A stretch of DNA of 64,000 nt. Source: Paraburkholderia caribensis. Its GTDB lineage: Bacteria; Pseudomonadota; Gammaproteobacteria; Burkholderiales; Burkholderiaceae. Every line of letters starts with the position of its first letter. Positions within the stretch are counted from its first letter, which is position 1. The notes beneath the pieces were generated by a model. That model worked only from the letters and a program-made list of their open reading frames with translations, made no database searches and was not told where the DNA came from. The stretch covers positions 1-64,000 of the forward strand of contig NZ_CP026101.1 of NCBI RefSeq assembly GCF_002902945.1, in the 5' to 3' direction. Position numbers and translations under genes: made by a program. This document shows positions 33,231 through 42,327 of this stretch, piece after piece.

Positions 33231-33485
33231 GGCTGTGTCCTCGCGCACGGCAACCAGCCTTTCAGTCGCCATGCTAAAATTTTCATCATCCGAAATATTC
33301 CGAAACCACTGCTGTGCCGCGCCCGCGCGAGCCTGCGGACATGCGCTCGAACATCGAACTGGCGTTGAATCAACACGGTTCGGCCACTATCTATCCTGTG
33401 CGTGTCGCGCCTGGCGAACAACCTGGCCGAATGGCCAATCGCGCGACTTGTACAACTGCGTCGGCGCCCAATCAATTTCAGGACC

Positions 33486-33989
33486 ATGGCTTTACTCAAC
33501 ATCCTCAACTACCCGGACAAGCGTCTGCACAAGATCGCGAAGCCGGTCGACAAGGTCGATGACCGTATCCGCAAGCTCGTCGCCGACATGGCCGAGACGA
33601 TGTACGCCGCGCCCGGCGTAGGGCTCGCCGCGACGCAGGTGGACGTGCACGAACGCGTGATCGTGATCGACGTATCCGATGCGCACGACGAACTGCGCGC
33701 GTTCATCAACCCGGAGATCATCTGGTCGAGCGACGAGCGAGAGATTCACGAAGAGGGTTGTCTCTCGGTGCCGGGTATCTACGACAACGTCGAACGGGCC
33801 GAGAAAGTGCGCGTGCGTGCGCTGAACGAGAAGGGCGAAAGCTTCGAGCTGGATTGCGAAGGGCTGCTCGCCGTCTGCATCCAGCACGAAATGGATCACC
33901 TGATGGGCAAGGTGTTCGTCGAGTATCTGTCGCCGCTCAAGCAAACGCGCATCAAGAGCAAGATGAAAAAGCTCGCGCACGCGATGTGA
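33486..33989 (+). CDS. def: Peptide deformylase
   Basis: A 167-residue iron-dependent hydrolase that removes the N-formyl group from nascent proteins. All three family motifs are present: GVGLAATQV near residue 45, EEGCLSVPG near 90 and QHEMDHLMGKVF near 132. The length fits the family. The ATG at 33486 is preceded by AGGACC. It forms the standard pair with fmt, which starts 31 bp later. Divergent from dprA over 255 bp with a TAAAAT -10-like block at 33273. Confidence 0.97.
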   Translation: MALLNILNYPDKRLHKIAKPVDKVDDRIRKLVADMAETMYAAPGVGLAATQVDVHERVIVIDVSDAHDELRAFINPEIIWSSDEREIHEEGCLSVPGIYDNVERAEKVRVRALNEKGESFELDCEGLLAVCIQHEMDHLMGKVFVEYLSPLKQTRIKSKMKKLAHAM

Positions 33990-34020
33990 CGCGCTTTCCG
34001 ACCGCTTCCGCCATCAGCAC

Positions 34021-35004
34021 ATGAGTCATTCGTTGCGCGTCATCTTCGCCGGCACGCCGGAATTCGCCGCCGCGGCGCTCGCCGCGATCCACGAGGCCGG
34101 TTTTCCCGTGCCGCTCGTCCTGACCCAGCCGGACCGTCCGGCAGGCCGCGGCATGAAATTGCAGGCAAGCCCGGTCAAGCGTTACGCGCAGGAGCACGGC
34201 ATCGAGGTCGCGCAGCCGCCTTCGCTGCGCCGTAACGGCAAATTCCCGGCCGAAGCCACGGCCGCTATCGACCAGCTACGCGCCACGCCGCACGACGTGA
34301 TGGTGGTGGCCGCCTACGGCCTGCTGCTGCCGCAGGAAGTGCTCGACATTGCGCCGCATGGGTGCATCAACATTCACGCTTCATTGCTGCCGCGCTGGCG
34401 CGGCGCGGCACCGATTCACCGCGCAATCGAAGCGGGCGACACCGAAACGGGCATCACGCTGATGCAGATGGACGCGGGCCTCGACACGGGCGCGATGATT
34501 TCCGAGGTTCGCACGCCGATCCACGACACCGACACGACGGCTACGTTGCACGACCGCCTCGCCGAAGCGGGCGCAAAGCTGATCGTCGACGCGCTGATCG
34601 AACTGGAGCGCAGCGGCAAGCTCGCCGCGACGCCTCAGCCTGCCGACGGTGCAACCTACGCGGAGAAGATCGGCAAGCAGGAAGCGGCGCTCGACTGGCG
34701 ACGCCCGGCGGCCGAACTGGCGCGCCAGGTTCGCGCGTTCGACCCGTTCCCCGGCGGCGCGGCGACGCTCGACGGCACGGTGATCAAAATCTGGTCCGCC
34801 GAGGCGATCGACGCCCCGAGCCGGGCCGAACCCGGCACGGTTGTCGGTGTATCGCCCGACGGCGTTGTCGTGGCATGCGGCGACGGCGCGTTGCGCATCA
34901 CGCAACTGCAGAAACCGGGCGGCAAACGCCTGCCGGTACGCGATTTCCTGGCCGGCTCGACGCTGGCCACGGGCCAGCGGTTCGACCTCGCACAATCACA
35001 ATAA
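34021..35004 (+). CDS. fmt: Methionyl-tRNA formyltransferase
   Basis: A 327-residue enzyme that formylates initiator methionyl-tRNA using 10-formyltetrahydrofolate, the counterpart of Def. Conserved segments are VIFAGTPEFAAAAL, QPDRPAGRGMKLQASPVK, VVAAYGLLLPQEVLD, the formyl-transfer motif NIHASLLPRWRGAAPIHRAI, and TLMQMDAGLDTG. The C-terminal tRNA-binding domain starts near residue 210. It follows def by 31 bp, and the LysE exporter gene follows after 100 bp. Confidence 0.97.
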   Translation: MSHSLRVIFAGTPEFAAAALAAIHEAGFPVPLVLTQPDRPAGRGMKLQASPVKRYAQEHGIEVAQPPSLRRNGKFPAEATAAIDQLRATPHDVMVVAAYGLLLPQEVLDIAPHGCINIHASLLPRWRGAAPIHRAIEAGDTETGITLMQMDAGLDTGAMISEVRTPIHDTDTTATLHDRLAEAGAKLIVDALIELERSGKLAATPQPADGATYAEKIGKQEAALDWRRPAAELARQVRAFDPFPGGAATLDGTVIKIWSAEAIDAPSRAEPGTVVGVSPDGVVVACGDGALRITQLQKPGGKRLPVRDFLAGSTLATGQRFDLAQSQ

Positions 35005-35104
35005 CGGCGTTCGCCTCGTCGCACTATCTGCCGTTCGGCCAGGGCGCGCCGCGTTCGCGCGGCGCGTTAGAATCTTCGGTGCAACTCCGCCTGAAGAGGA
35101 TTTC

Positions 35105-35755
35105 ATGTTCGGCATCACCCATTTCGAGTTTTTCGTCGTTGCTGTCTTTCTGCTCAACGTCACGCCCGGTCCCGACACGGCTTACATCGTCGGCCGAAGC
35201 GTTGCGCAGGGGCGCGGCGCGGGGCTGATGTCGGCGCTCGGCATTTCGGCCGGGTGCTGCGTGCACTCGCTAGCGTGCGCGTTCGGGCTGACCGCGCTGC
35301 TGGCAGCATCGGCCACGGCCTTCACGGTGATCAAGTTCGTCGGCGCGATTTATCTCGTGTATCTGGGCGTGCGTCTCATCCTGGTCAAGCCCGAAGCCAG
35401 CCAGGCCACGGGCTCGACCAGAATGAGGGGCGCGCCCGGCGCGCCGAAGTCGTTGCGCCAACTTTTCATGCAAGGTTTCTGGACCAATGTGCTGAATCCG
35501 AAGGTTGTGCTGTTCTTCGTGTCGTTCTTTCCACAATTCGTGAGCGCCGACAGCAACCACAAGATCCTTTCGTTTCTCGCGCTCGGCGTCGTGTTCGTCG
35601 TCATGAGCATGGCGTGGAACAGCTTTGTTGCGTGGGTTGCGGGCAGCGTCACGCGCCGCTTCTCCGGCAAGCCCGGCGTCAAGAAATGGCTGGACCGCAC
35701 GGTGGGCAGTGCGTTCGTCGGGCTTGGAATCAGGCTTGCCACGGCAACGCGGTGA
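35105..35755 (+). CDS. LysE-family amino acid exporter
   Basis: A 216-residue membrane protein of the LysE/RhtB translocator superfamily, with about five or six transmembrane segments. The N-terminal NVTPGPDTAYIVGRSVAQGRGAGLMSALGISAG is the family's defining region (TPGPD, then R-G-G-sALGI-G). FMQGFWTNVLNPKVVLFFVSFFPQF is the second conserved block. The exported amino acid cannot be predicted. The ATG at 35105 follows AAGAGGA. It lies between fmt and htpX on the same strand. Confidence 0.9.
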   Translation: MFGITHFEFFVVAVFLLNVTPGPDTAYIVGRSVAQGRGAGLMSALGISAGCCVHSLACAFGLTALLAASATAFTVIKFVGAIYLVYLGVRLILVKPEASQATGSTRMRGAPGAPKSLRQLFMQGFWTNVLNPKVVLFFVSFFPQFVSADSNHKILSFLALGVVFVVMSMAWNSFVAWVAGSVTRRFSGKPGVKKWLDRTVGSAFVGLGIRLATATR

Positions 35756-35859
35756 TTGAATTTTTCACGCTCGCCCCTATCTAACAGATTGCTTACAATC
35801 ATTCGCCGCGAAAAGGCGGCACGGATATAGAACCGCGTGGCGGGCAAGGAGTCTTTGAA

Positions 35860-36717
35860 ATGTTCAACTGGGTGAAAACCGCGATGCTGATGGCCGCGAT
35901 CACGGCACTCTTCATCGTGATCGGCGGCATGATCGGCGGCCAGCGCGGCATGATGCTCGCGTTGCTGATCGCGCTCGGGATGAATTTCTTCTCGTACTGG
36001 TTTTCGGACAAGATGGTTCTGCGTATGTACAACGCGCAGGAAGTCGACGAAACGAGTGCGCCGCAGTTCTACCGGATGGTGCGCGAACTCTCGACGCGCG
36101 CCGGCCTGCCGATGCCGCGCGTCTACCTGATCGATGAAGACCAGCCGAATGCCTTCGCGACGGGCCGCAATCCGGAACACGCAGCCGTCGCTGCGACGAC
36201 GGGCATTCTGCGGGTGCTGTCCGAGCGTGAAATGCGCGGCGTAATGGCGCACGAACTGGCGCATGTGAAGCACCGCGACATTCTCATCTCGACCATTTCG
36301 GCCACGATGGCTGGCGCGATCTCGGCGCTCGCCAATTTCGCGATGTTCTTCGGCGGGCGCGACGAGAATGGCCGCCCGTCGAATCCCATCGCGAGTATCG
36401 CCGTCGCGTTGCTTGCGCCTATCGCGGGCGCGCTGATCCAGATGGCGATTTCCCGTGCGCGTGAGTTCGAAGCGGACCGCGGCGGCGCGCAGATTTCGGG
36501 CGATCCGCAAGCACTTGCGTCGGCGTTGGACAAGATCCACCGCTATGCGAACGGCATCCCGTTTCCGACGGCCGAGGCGCACCCGGCCACCGCGCAGATG
36601 ATGATCATGAATCCGTTGTCCGGCGGCGGCATCGCGAACCTGTTCTCGACGCACCCGGCCACCGAGGAGCGCATTGCGCGTCTGATGGAAATGGCGCGTA
36701 CGGGACGCTTCGACTAA
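35860..36717 (+). CDS. htpX: Membrane protease HtpX
   Basis: A 285-residue inner-membrane zinc metalloprotease (M48B) that cleaves misfolded membrane proteins. Two N-terminal transmembrane helices are followed by the metal site HELAHVKHRD (HEXXH) near residue 130, two further membrane segments and the third ligand region REFEADRGGAQ. Length matches the family (285-295). The last 15 residues, FSTHPATEERIARLMEM, are conserved. A strong terminator follows. Confidence 0.97.
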   Translation: MFNWVKTAMLMAAITALFIVIGGMIGGQRGMMLALLIALGMNFFSYWFSDKMVLRMYNAQEVDETSAPQFYRMVRELSTRAGLPMPRVYLIDEDQPNAFATGRNPEHAAVAATTGILRVLSEREMRGVMAHELAHVKHRDILISTISATMAGAISALANFAMFFGGRDENGRPSNPIASIAVALLAPIAGALIQMAISRAREFEADRGGAQISGDPQALASALDKIHRYANGIPFPTAEAHPATAQMMIMNPLSGGGIANLFSTHPATEERIARLMEMARTGRFD

Positions 36718-36760
36718 GCGCGCCGGCCGGTAGCGGCCGGACTTTCGCGGCAGCATCGCA

Positions 36761-36788
36761 AAGGGGCGAGTTCGACTCGCCCCTTTTT
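36761..36788 (+). terminator. Terminator after htpX
   Basis: Perfect 11-bp arms AAGGGGCGAGT (36761-36771) and ACTCGCCCCTT (36775-36785), loop TCG, then TTT. Confidence 0.93.
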
Positions 36789-36898
36789 CCTTTCAGATTC
36801 GCATCGCACGGTCTTGTGCCACCGGGCCGCGACGCGCGTCACGCTACAATGTGGCGTTTGCGCGACACTTTCCGTGCGCGCCCGTTTTCCGCTTCTTC

Positions 36899-38320
36899 AT
36901 GACCCGAAAGCCTTTCAAGTCTGCAGCGCCGCAGCGTTCGCGCGACTCCCGTCCGCCGGCGCTGCATCTCGCGCCCGAATCCCTCGGCTTCGCGCTCGAC
37001 TGCGCGGCGCAAGCCGTGGGCGCGGTTCGCCAGGGCGCGGCCTTGCCGGCCGCGTTGCAGGCGATCTTCGTGTCGTTGCCAGAGAGCGTCGCGACGGCAT
37101 CGCGTGGGGCCGTGCAGGACATCGCGTACCGGACGATGCGCCGGCTCGGCACGGCCGAGTGGCTGGTCGCGAAACTCGTGCGCAAGGCACCGCCCCCGCA
37201 TATCGCGCATGTGCTCGCGTGCGCGCTCGCATTGCTGGCCGATGAAGAGAGCAACGCAGCCTATGCGCCGTTCACGGTCGTCGATCAGGCCGTGGACGCG
37301 ATTGGCGCGCGGCGCGAGGTCGCGTTTGCGAAGGGTCTGGTCAACGCCGTGCTGCGCAACTTCTTGCGCGAGCGCGAAGCATTGCTAGCCGATGCGCAAA
37401 ACGATCCCGTCGCTCGCTGGAATTACCCTGTCTGGTGGATCGACGCCGTACGCACCGCATGGCCCGATACATGGCAGGAGATGCTCGCCGCGGGCAACAG
37501 CCAGGGTCCGCTGACGCTGCGTGTGAACGCGCGCCGCTCCACGGTCGAAGCCTACCTGCAAACGTTGCGCGAGCATCAGATTGCCGCGACGCAGGCGGGC
37601 GACCATGCCGTGCGTCTCGACACGCCGATGCCCGTCGACCGCATTCCCGGTTTCAGCGAAGGCGTCGTCTCGGTGCAGGACGCAGGCGCGCAACTCGCCG
37701 CGCAGTGGCTCGGCGTGCGCGACGGCATGCGCGTGCTGGATGCCTGCGCGGCGCCCGGCGGCAAGACGGGACATCTGCTCGAACTCGCCGACCTCGATCT
37801 GATCGCGCTCGAAAGCGATGCGACGCGCGCGCGACGCATCGGCGAAAACCTGCAGCGTTTGGGTCTGCACGCGCATGTGCGGGTCGGCGATGCAGGCAAT
37901 CCTGCGCAATGGCACGACGCCGCCGATCGGCCCTTCGATCGCATTCTCGCCGACGTGCCCTGCTCGGCTTCGGGCATCGTGCGCCGGCATCCGGATATTC
38001 GCTGGCTGCGCCGCGCGTCGGACATTCCCGCGCTCGTCGAAGAACAGCGCCGCATTCTCGAAGCGCTGTGGCCGCTCGTCAAAACGGGTGGCGAGTTGCT
38101 GTACGTTACCTGCTCGATCTTTCCCGAAGAAGGCGAGTTGCAGGCTCAGTGGTTTGGAAACCGGCACGTGGATGCGGTACGATTGGACGCGCCGGGGCAA
38201 CTGCTCCCTGCAGTCGCCCGCGCGCCCGCCGACGTATCGGCTGGTTCCCGCGCCGGACAAAGCACTGGTTCGAGCTTAGACCACGACGGATTCTTCTACG
38301 CGCGCTTTCAGAAACGGTGA
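36899..38320 (+). CDS. rsmB: 16S rRNA m5C967 methyltransferase
   Basis: A 473-residue SAM-dependent RNA methyltransferase. An N-terminal NusB-like domain (about 20-150) is followed by the catalytic domain with SAM loop DACAAPGGKTGHLLEL near residue 280 and the two catalytic cysteines in DVPCSASGIVRRHPDIRW and VTCSIFPEEGE. It is 40-45 residues longer than the E. coli enzyme, mostly N-terminal. The ATG at 36899 was chosen over 36851 because a TACAAT box at 36845-36850 would place the start of transcription near 36857. Its stop overlaps the GTG of the next gene. Confidence 0.94.
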   Translation: MTRKPFKSAAPQRSRDSRPPALHLAPESLGFALDCAAQAVGAVRQGAALPAALQAIFVSLPESVATASRGAVQDIAYRTMRRLGTAEWLVAKLVRKAPPPHIAHVLACALALLADEESNAAYAPFTVVDQAVDAIGARREVAFAKGLVNAVLRNFLREREALLADAQNDPVARWNYPVWWIDAVRTAWPDTWQEMLAAGNSQGPLTLRVNARRSTVEAYLQTLREHQIAATQAGDHAVRLDTPMPVDRIPGFSEGVVSVQDAGAQLAAQWLGVRDGMRVLDACAAPGGKTGHLLELADLDLIALESDATRARRIGENLQRLGLHAHVRVGDAGNPAQWHDAADRPFDRILADVPCSASGIVRRHPDIRWLRRASDIPALVEEQRRILEALWPLVKTGGELLYVTCSIFPEEGELQAQWFGNRHVDAVRLDAPGQLLPAVARAPADVSAGSRAGQSTGSSLDHDGFFYARFQKR

Positions 38321-38907
38321 TCATCAAACGCTTTCTTCCGCTACGGCTCGTGGCCGCGCTCTGGATTGCGCTGGCCCTTTGCCTGACGGCAGCCGGGCCG
38401 GCGCGAGCCGAAACGATCGCCGTGCAGCGCGCGTCCCTGCAATCCGACGGCAGCGGCTGGAGCCTCGATGCGCGTTTCGAGTTCGAGCTGAACAGCAATC
38501 TCGAAGACGCCGTCAACAAAGGCATACCGGTTTACTTCACGACGGACTTCGAACTGAGCCGGCCCCGCTGGTACTGGTTCGACGAACAGCCGGTGAGCGT
38601 TTCGCAAAGCATCCGGCTTTCTTTCCAGCCGCTTACGCGCGAGTACCGCGTGTCGACGGGCGGTTTGCAGCTCGGCTTCGCTTCGCTGAACGAGGCGCTG
38701 GCCGTCATCAAGCATGTCACGTCGTGGCATGTGATCGATCGCAATCAGGTCCATGCGGGAGAAACGTACACTGCATCGGTGCGCATGCAGCTCGATATCG
38801 CATTGATGCCCAAGCCGTTCCAGATCGACGCGGTCAACAACCGCGACTGGAATCTTGCTTCCGACTGGAAGCGCTTTACCTTCACGGTGACCGAACGTGC
38901 TAAATAA
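38317..38907 (+). CDS. DUF4390 exported protein
   Basis: A 196-residue protein of the DUF4390 family, starting at GTG and overlapping the rsmB stop as GTGA. A signal peptide is evident (charged IIKRFLPLR, hydrophobic stretch, then GPARA-ETIAV). The mature domain carries DARFEFELNSNLEDAVNKGIPVYFTTDFEL and RPRWYWFDEQP, typical of this family, which is found only in the rsmB-ntrY neighbourhood of betaproteobacteria. Its function is unknown; context suggests a periplasmic accessory of the NtrY kinase. It ends 11 bases inside ntrY. Confidence 0.88.
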   Translation: MIIKRFLPLRLVAALWIALALCLTAAGPARAETIAVQRASLQSDGSGWSLDARFEFELNSNLEDAVNKGIPVYFTTDFELSRPRWYWFDEQPVSVSQSIRLSFQPLTREYRVSTGGLQLGFASLNEALAVIKHVTSWHVIDRNQVHAGETYTASVRMQLDIALMPKPFQIDAVNNRDWNLASDWKRFTFTVTERAK

Positions 38908-41320
38908 AGTGCGCCGCGCCACCAGTGTCGGCAGCCTCGTCCTGCGGCTGCTGGTATCGACGGTGGCTGTCACGGCTGTCCTGCTGCTCGTGCTGCTCGC
39001 AGCGGCGAGCGCGAATACCGAGTTCTTCGATCGCTACTACGGCTGGCTCTATGCGGCCAACGTCGCCGTCGCGCTGATCTTCATGTTGATCGTCGCGGTG
39101 CTCGTCGTCATCATCGTCACGCGATTACGCAAGGGCAAGTTCGGCACGAGACTGCTGGCGAAGCTCGCGTTCTTCTTCGCGCTCGTCGGCGTGGTGCCGG
39201 GCGGCATCATCTACATCGTGTCGTATCAGTTCGTGTCGCGCAGTATCGAGTCGTGGTTCGACGTGAATGTCGAAACGGCGTTGACCTCCGGGCTGAATCT
39301 CGGGCGCGGCATGCTCGACGCGTCGCTGTCCGATCTTCAAACCAAAGGCCGCCTGATGGCCGAGCAGCTCGCGAGCGCGGACTCCGCCGGCACGACGCTC
39401 ACGCTGCTGCGTTTGCGCGATCAGTTCGGCGTGCAGGATGCGACGATCGTCGAGCCGTCGCGCAGTATGTCGGGCCCGACGCCGGAAATGCATGTGGTCG
39501 CGCAGGCGACCGGCAATTACGCGTCGCTGGTGCCCAGCGATCTGCCCACACCGATCATGATCGAGCAGGCGCGTGGCCGCGGCTTTGCATCGATCGAAGG
39601 CGAAGTGGATGGCGATCCGAAAGCACGCGGCGCCAAGGGCGCCTTGCGTCTGCGCATCGTGCAGCGCATCCCGGACGCCAACGCCACCCAGTTGCAGCCA
39701 ACCGAGCGCTTCCTGCAACTTACGCAACCCGTGTCGCAATCATTGGCGCGCAACGCGGATGCCGTGCAGCGCGCGTATCGCGAGTATCAGGAGAAAGCGC
39801 TCGGGCGCACGGGCTTGCGCAAGATGTACATCGGCACGCTCACGCTCGCGCTGTTTCTCGCGACCTTCATCGCGATGATGCTTGCGCTCGCGCTCGGCAA
39901 TCAGCTCGCGCGGCCATTGTTCCTGCTCGCGCAAGGCACGAAGGAAGTGACGGAAGGCGACTACACGCCGAAGCGCGAAATCAAGTCGCGCGACGAACTC
40001 GGCTTCCTCACGCAGTCGTTCAACGCGATGACGCGGCAGTTGTCGGAGGCGCGCGCGGCCGTCGAGGCGAACCGCGTTGCGCTCGAACATTCGAAGGCGT
40101 ACCTCGAAAGCATTCTTGCGAATCTGACAGCGGGGGTGTTCGTGTTCGACCGCCAGTTCCGCCTGACGACGGCCAATCGCGGCGCGGAGCGTATCTTCCG
40201 TCAGCCGTTCGCGTCGCTGTTCGGTTCGTCGCTGGATCGCATCAGCGTGCTGAGCGAATTCGGCGCGATGGTGCGCAAGGCGTTCGCGGATCTCGAAGCG
40301 GCTGGCGGCGGCGATCAAGGTGACACAGGGCACTGGCAGCAGCAGATGGCGCTGCAGATTCCGGGCGAAACCGATCCGCTGACGCTGCTGGTGCGCGGCG
40401 CGCGGCTCGTGTCGGCGGCGGGCAACGAGAGCGACGATGAAGAGACGTCCGGGTACGTCGTCGTGTTCGACGATATTTCCGACGTGATCTCCGCGCAACG
40501 TTCGATCGCATGGGGCGAAGTCGCGCGGCGTCTTGCGCACGAGATCAAGAATCCGCTGACGCCGATCCAACTTTCGGCAGAACGCTTGCAGATGAAGCTT
40601 ACTGACAAGCTCTCGCCATCGGATGCAGACGTATTGAAACGCGGTGCCACTACAATCGTGAATCAGGTCGCCGCGATGAAGCAGATGGTCGACGATTTCC
40701 GCGACTATGCGCGCACGCCGCCTGCCGTGCTTTCGAATCTGCAACTGAACGAACTGGTCAGCGAAGTGCTGACGTTGTACGGAATCGAAGAAGGCAAGAG
40801 CCCGATTGTCGTCGAATTGGCGGACTTGCCCGTTATACGCGGTGACGCGACGCAATTGCGTCAGGTGATCCATAACCTGCTGCAGAACGCGCAGGACGCT
40901 GTCGCCGATATCGGGCAACCGCGTGTGTTGCTCGAGACGAGGACAGTAGAATATGGCGATCCCGACGCAGAGGGCAAAGTGAGCGTCGCGGTGCGATTGA
41001 CCGTGTCGGACAACGGTCCGGGCTTCCCCGCGCGCATCCTCACGCGTGCGTTCGAACCTTACGTGACGACCAAGGCCAAAGGAACAGGTCTTGGACTTGC
41101 CATGGTCAAGAAGATCGTCGATGAACACGGCGCACGAATCGACATTCGCAATCGCCTGAAAGCGGGCGATGTGATCGAAGGCGCGCAAATTTCGATCCTC
41201 TTCCTACAACTCGCAGACAACAAGGCTGCGGCGCCCGGAAGCGGGCCGCAGGCGGTGCACGGCAGTGGCGGTGCATCGCAGGGAAAGACAAAAGCAACAG
41301 TGCAGACAAGGGCAGCTTAA
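38897..41320 (+). CDS. ntrY: NtrY-type sensor histidine kinase
   Basis: An 807-residue membrane kinase. It has two N-terminal transmembrane segments (about 20-45 and 60-80), a third around 100-120, and a fourth near 320. Then come a HAMP domain (LARPLFLLAQGTKEVTEGDYTP), a PAS domain (ESILANLTAGVFVFDRQFRLTTANRGAERIF), the phosphoacceptor HisKA site RRLAHEIKNPLTPIQLSAERL and the HATPase domain (NLLQNAQDAV, DNGPGFP, GTGLGLAMVKKIV). It overlaps the DUF4390 gene by 11 bp and is directly followed by its response regulator. The layout identifies the NtrY family of nitrogen- or redox-linked sensors. Confidence 0.94.
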   Translation: MLNKVRRATSVGSLVLRLLVSTVAVTAVLLLVLLAAASANTEFFDRYYGWLYAANVAVALIFMLIVAVLVVIIVTRLRKGKFGTRLLAKLAFFFALVGVVPGGIIYIVSYQFVSRSIESWFDVNVETALTSGLNLGRGMLDASLSDLQTKGRLMAEQLASADSAGTTLTLLRLRDQFGVQDATIVEPSRSMSGPTPEMHVVAQATGNYASLVPSDLPTPIMIEQARGRGFASIEGEVDGDPKARGAKGALRLRIVQRIPDANATQLQPTERFLQLTQPVSQSLARNADAVQRAYREYQEKALGRTGLRKMYIGTLTLALFLATFIAMMLALALGNQLARPLFLLAQGTKEVTEGDYTPKREIKSRDELGFLTQSFNAMTRQLSEARAAVEANRVALEHSKAYLESILANLTAGVFVFDRQFRLTTANRGAERIFRQPFASLFGSSLDRISVLSEFGAMVRKAFADLEAAGGGDQGDTGHWQQQMALQIPGETDPLTLLVRGARLVSAAGNESDDEETSGYVVVFDDISDVISAQRSIAWGEVARRLAHEIKNPLTPIQLSAERLQMKLTDKLSPSDADVLKRGATTIVNQVAAMKQMVDDFRDYARTPPAVLSNLQLNELVSEVLTLYGIEEGKSPIVVELADLPVIRGDATQLRQVIHNLLQNAQDAVADIGQPRVLLETRTVEYGDPDAEGKVSVAVRLTVSDNGPGFPARILTRAFEPYVTTKAKGTGLGLAMVKKIVDEHGARIDIRNRLKAGDVIEGAQISILFLQLADNKAAAPGSGPQAVHGSGGASQGKTKATVQTRAA

Positions 41321-42010
41321 ATGGCAACCATCCTGGTGGTAGATGATGAAATGGGCATCCGGGAATTGCTCTCGGAGATCCTGAGCGACGAAGGGCATGT
41401 CGTGGAGGTCGCGGAGAACGCGCAGGAGGCGCGCGACTACCGGCAACGCCTGGCACCCGATCTGGTGCTGCTCGACATCTGGATGCCCGATACCGATGGC
41501 GTGACGTTGCTCAAGGAGTGGGCCGCGCAAGCGCTACTCACGATGCCCGTCATCATGATGTCGGGTCACGCGACCATCGATACGGCGGTCGAAGCAACCA
41601 AGATCGGCGCGCTCAACTTTCTTGAAAAGCCGATCGCGCTGCAGAAGCTGCTGAAGGCCGTCGAGCAGGGACTCGCGCGCGGCAGCGCGGCGCCTGCGGC
41701 AGGCGGCATGGCAGCGAAGCCGGCGATGGCGACGAATGCGTCGGCGGTGGCATCGGCGGCTGCGCTGCCCATCATGTCGGCGGACAGCCTGAGCGGCGGC
41801 GTGCTGTCCGCGCAGACGGCATCGATTTCATTCGACATTCCGCTGCGCGATGCCCGCGATGCATTCGAGCGCGCGTACTTCGAGTATCACCTCGCGCGCG
41901 AGAACGGCAGCATGACGCGCGTCGCCGAAAAGACGGGGCTGGAGCGGACGCATTTGTATCGCAAGCTCAAGCAACTCGGCGTCGATCTCGGCAAGAACAA
42001 GGGCGAATAA
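41321..42010 (+). CDS. Response regulator with receiver and Fis-type HTH, no AAA+ domain
   Basis: A 229-residue partner of NtrY, starting one base after the ntrY stop. The receiver domain (about 1-118) has the acidic pocket VVDDE, phosphorylation site LLDIWMPD (Asp near residue 53), MSGHAT and the KPI lysine. A linker of about 60 Ala/Met/Ser-rich residues replaces the central sigma-54-interacting AAA+ domain of NtrX. The C-terminal 45 residues form a Fis-type helix-turn-helix (ENGSMTRVAEKTGLERTHLYRKLKQLGV). With this layout it cannot activate sigma-54 promoters and should act as a plain DNA-binding regulator. Confidence 0.92.
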   Translation: MATILVVDDEMGIRELLSEILSDEGHVVEVAENAQEARDYRQRLAPDLVLLDIWMPDTDGVTLLKEWAAQALLTMPVIMMSGHATIDTAVEATKIGALNFLEKPIALQKLLKAVEQGLARGSAAPAAGGMAAKPAMATNASAVASAAALPIMSADSLSGGVLSAQTASISFDIPLRDARDAFERAYFEYHLARENGSMTRVAEKTGLERTHLYRKLKQLGVDLGKNKGE

Positions 42011-42039
42011 GCGCGCTTCAAGTTTTTTTCGGGAGGGGC

Positions 42040-42068
42040 TTGAGAAAGGCAAAAGTGCTTGCTATACT
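42040..42068 (+). promoter_or_regulatory. Sigma-70 promoter of tRNA-Phe
   Basis: TTGAGA (42040-42045), 17-nt spacer, TATACT (42063-42068), ending 14 bp before the tRNA. Confidence 0.85.
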
Positions 42069-42082
42069 CTCGCTTCTTCGTT

Positions 42083-42158
42083 GGCCCGGTAGCTCAGTTG
42101 GTAGAGCAGCGGATTGAAAATCCGCGTGTCGGTGGTTCGATTCCGCCCCAGGCCACCA
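42083..42158 (+). tRNA. tRNA-Phe (anticodon GAA)
   Basis: A 76-nt cloverleaf with anticodon loop TTGAAAA, D-arm GCTC-AGTTGGTA-GAGC, T-arm GGTGG-TTCGATT-CCGCC and encoded CCA. The acceptor stem GGCCCGG/CCAGGCC has a C5-A68 mismatch; the other six pairs are Watson-Crick. Confidence 0.97.
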
Positions 42159-42164
42159 GGATTC

Positions 42165-42198
42165 AGCCCCAGGAAATCGCAAGATTCCTGGGGCTTTT
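42165..42198 (+). terminator. Terminator after tRNA-Phe
   Basis: AGCCCCAGGAA (42165-42175) and TTCCTGGGGCT (42185-42195) with a 9-nt loop, then TTT. Confidence 0.85.
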
Positions 42199-42293
42199 CC
42201 TATTTGCGGGCGAGATGTCGTTCGCGGCGTGGGATGAGCGGCGCAGCGGCCGCGAGCAGGCCTCGGCTGCGCATGATAAAATCCCGCTGTATC

Positions 42294-42327
42294 AAGGACT
42301 TGCCGCATGTTCTTCGCAAGTCCTTTT
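42294..42327 (+). terminator. Second terminator-like hairpin upstream of queC
   Basis: Perfect 10-bp arms AAGGACTTGC (42294-42303) and GCAAGTCCTT (42316-42325), 12-nt loop, followed by TTT. Confidence 0.7.

Noticed and set aside
37435..38907. 490-codon reading of the DUF4390 frame
   Set aside because: The upstream part lies inside rsmB and has no protein-like composition; the GTG at 38317 with a following signal peptide fits the family.
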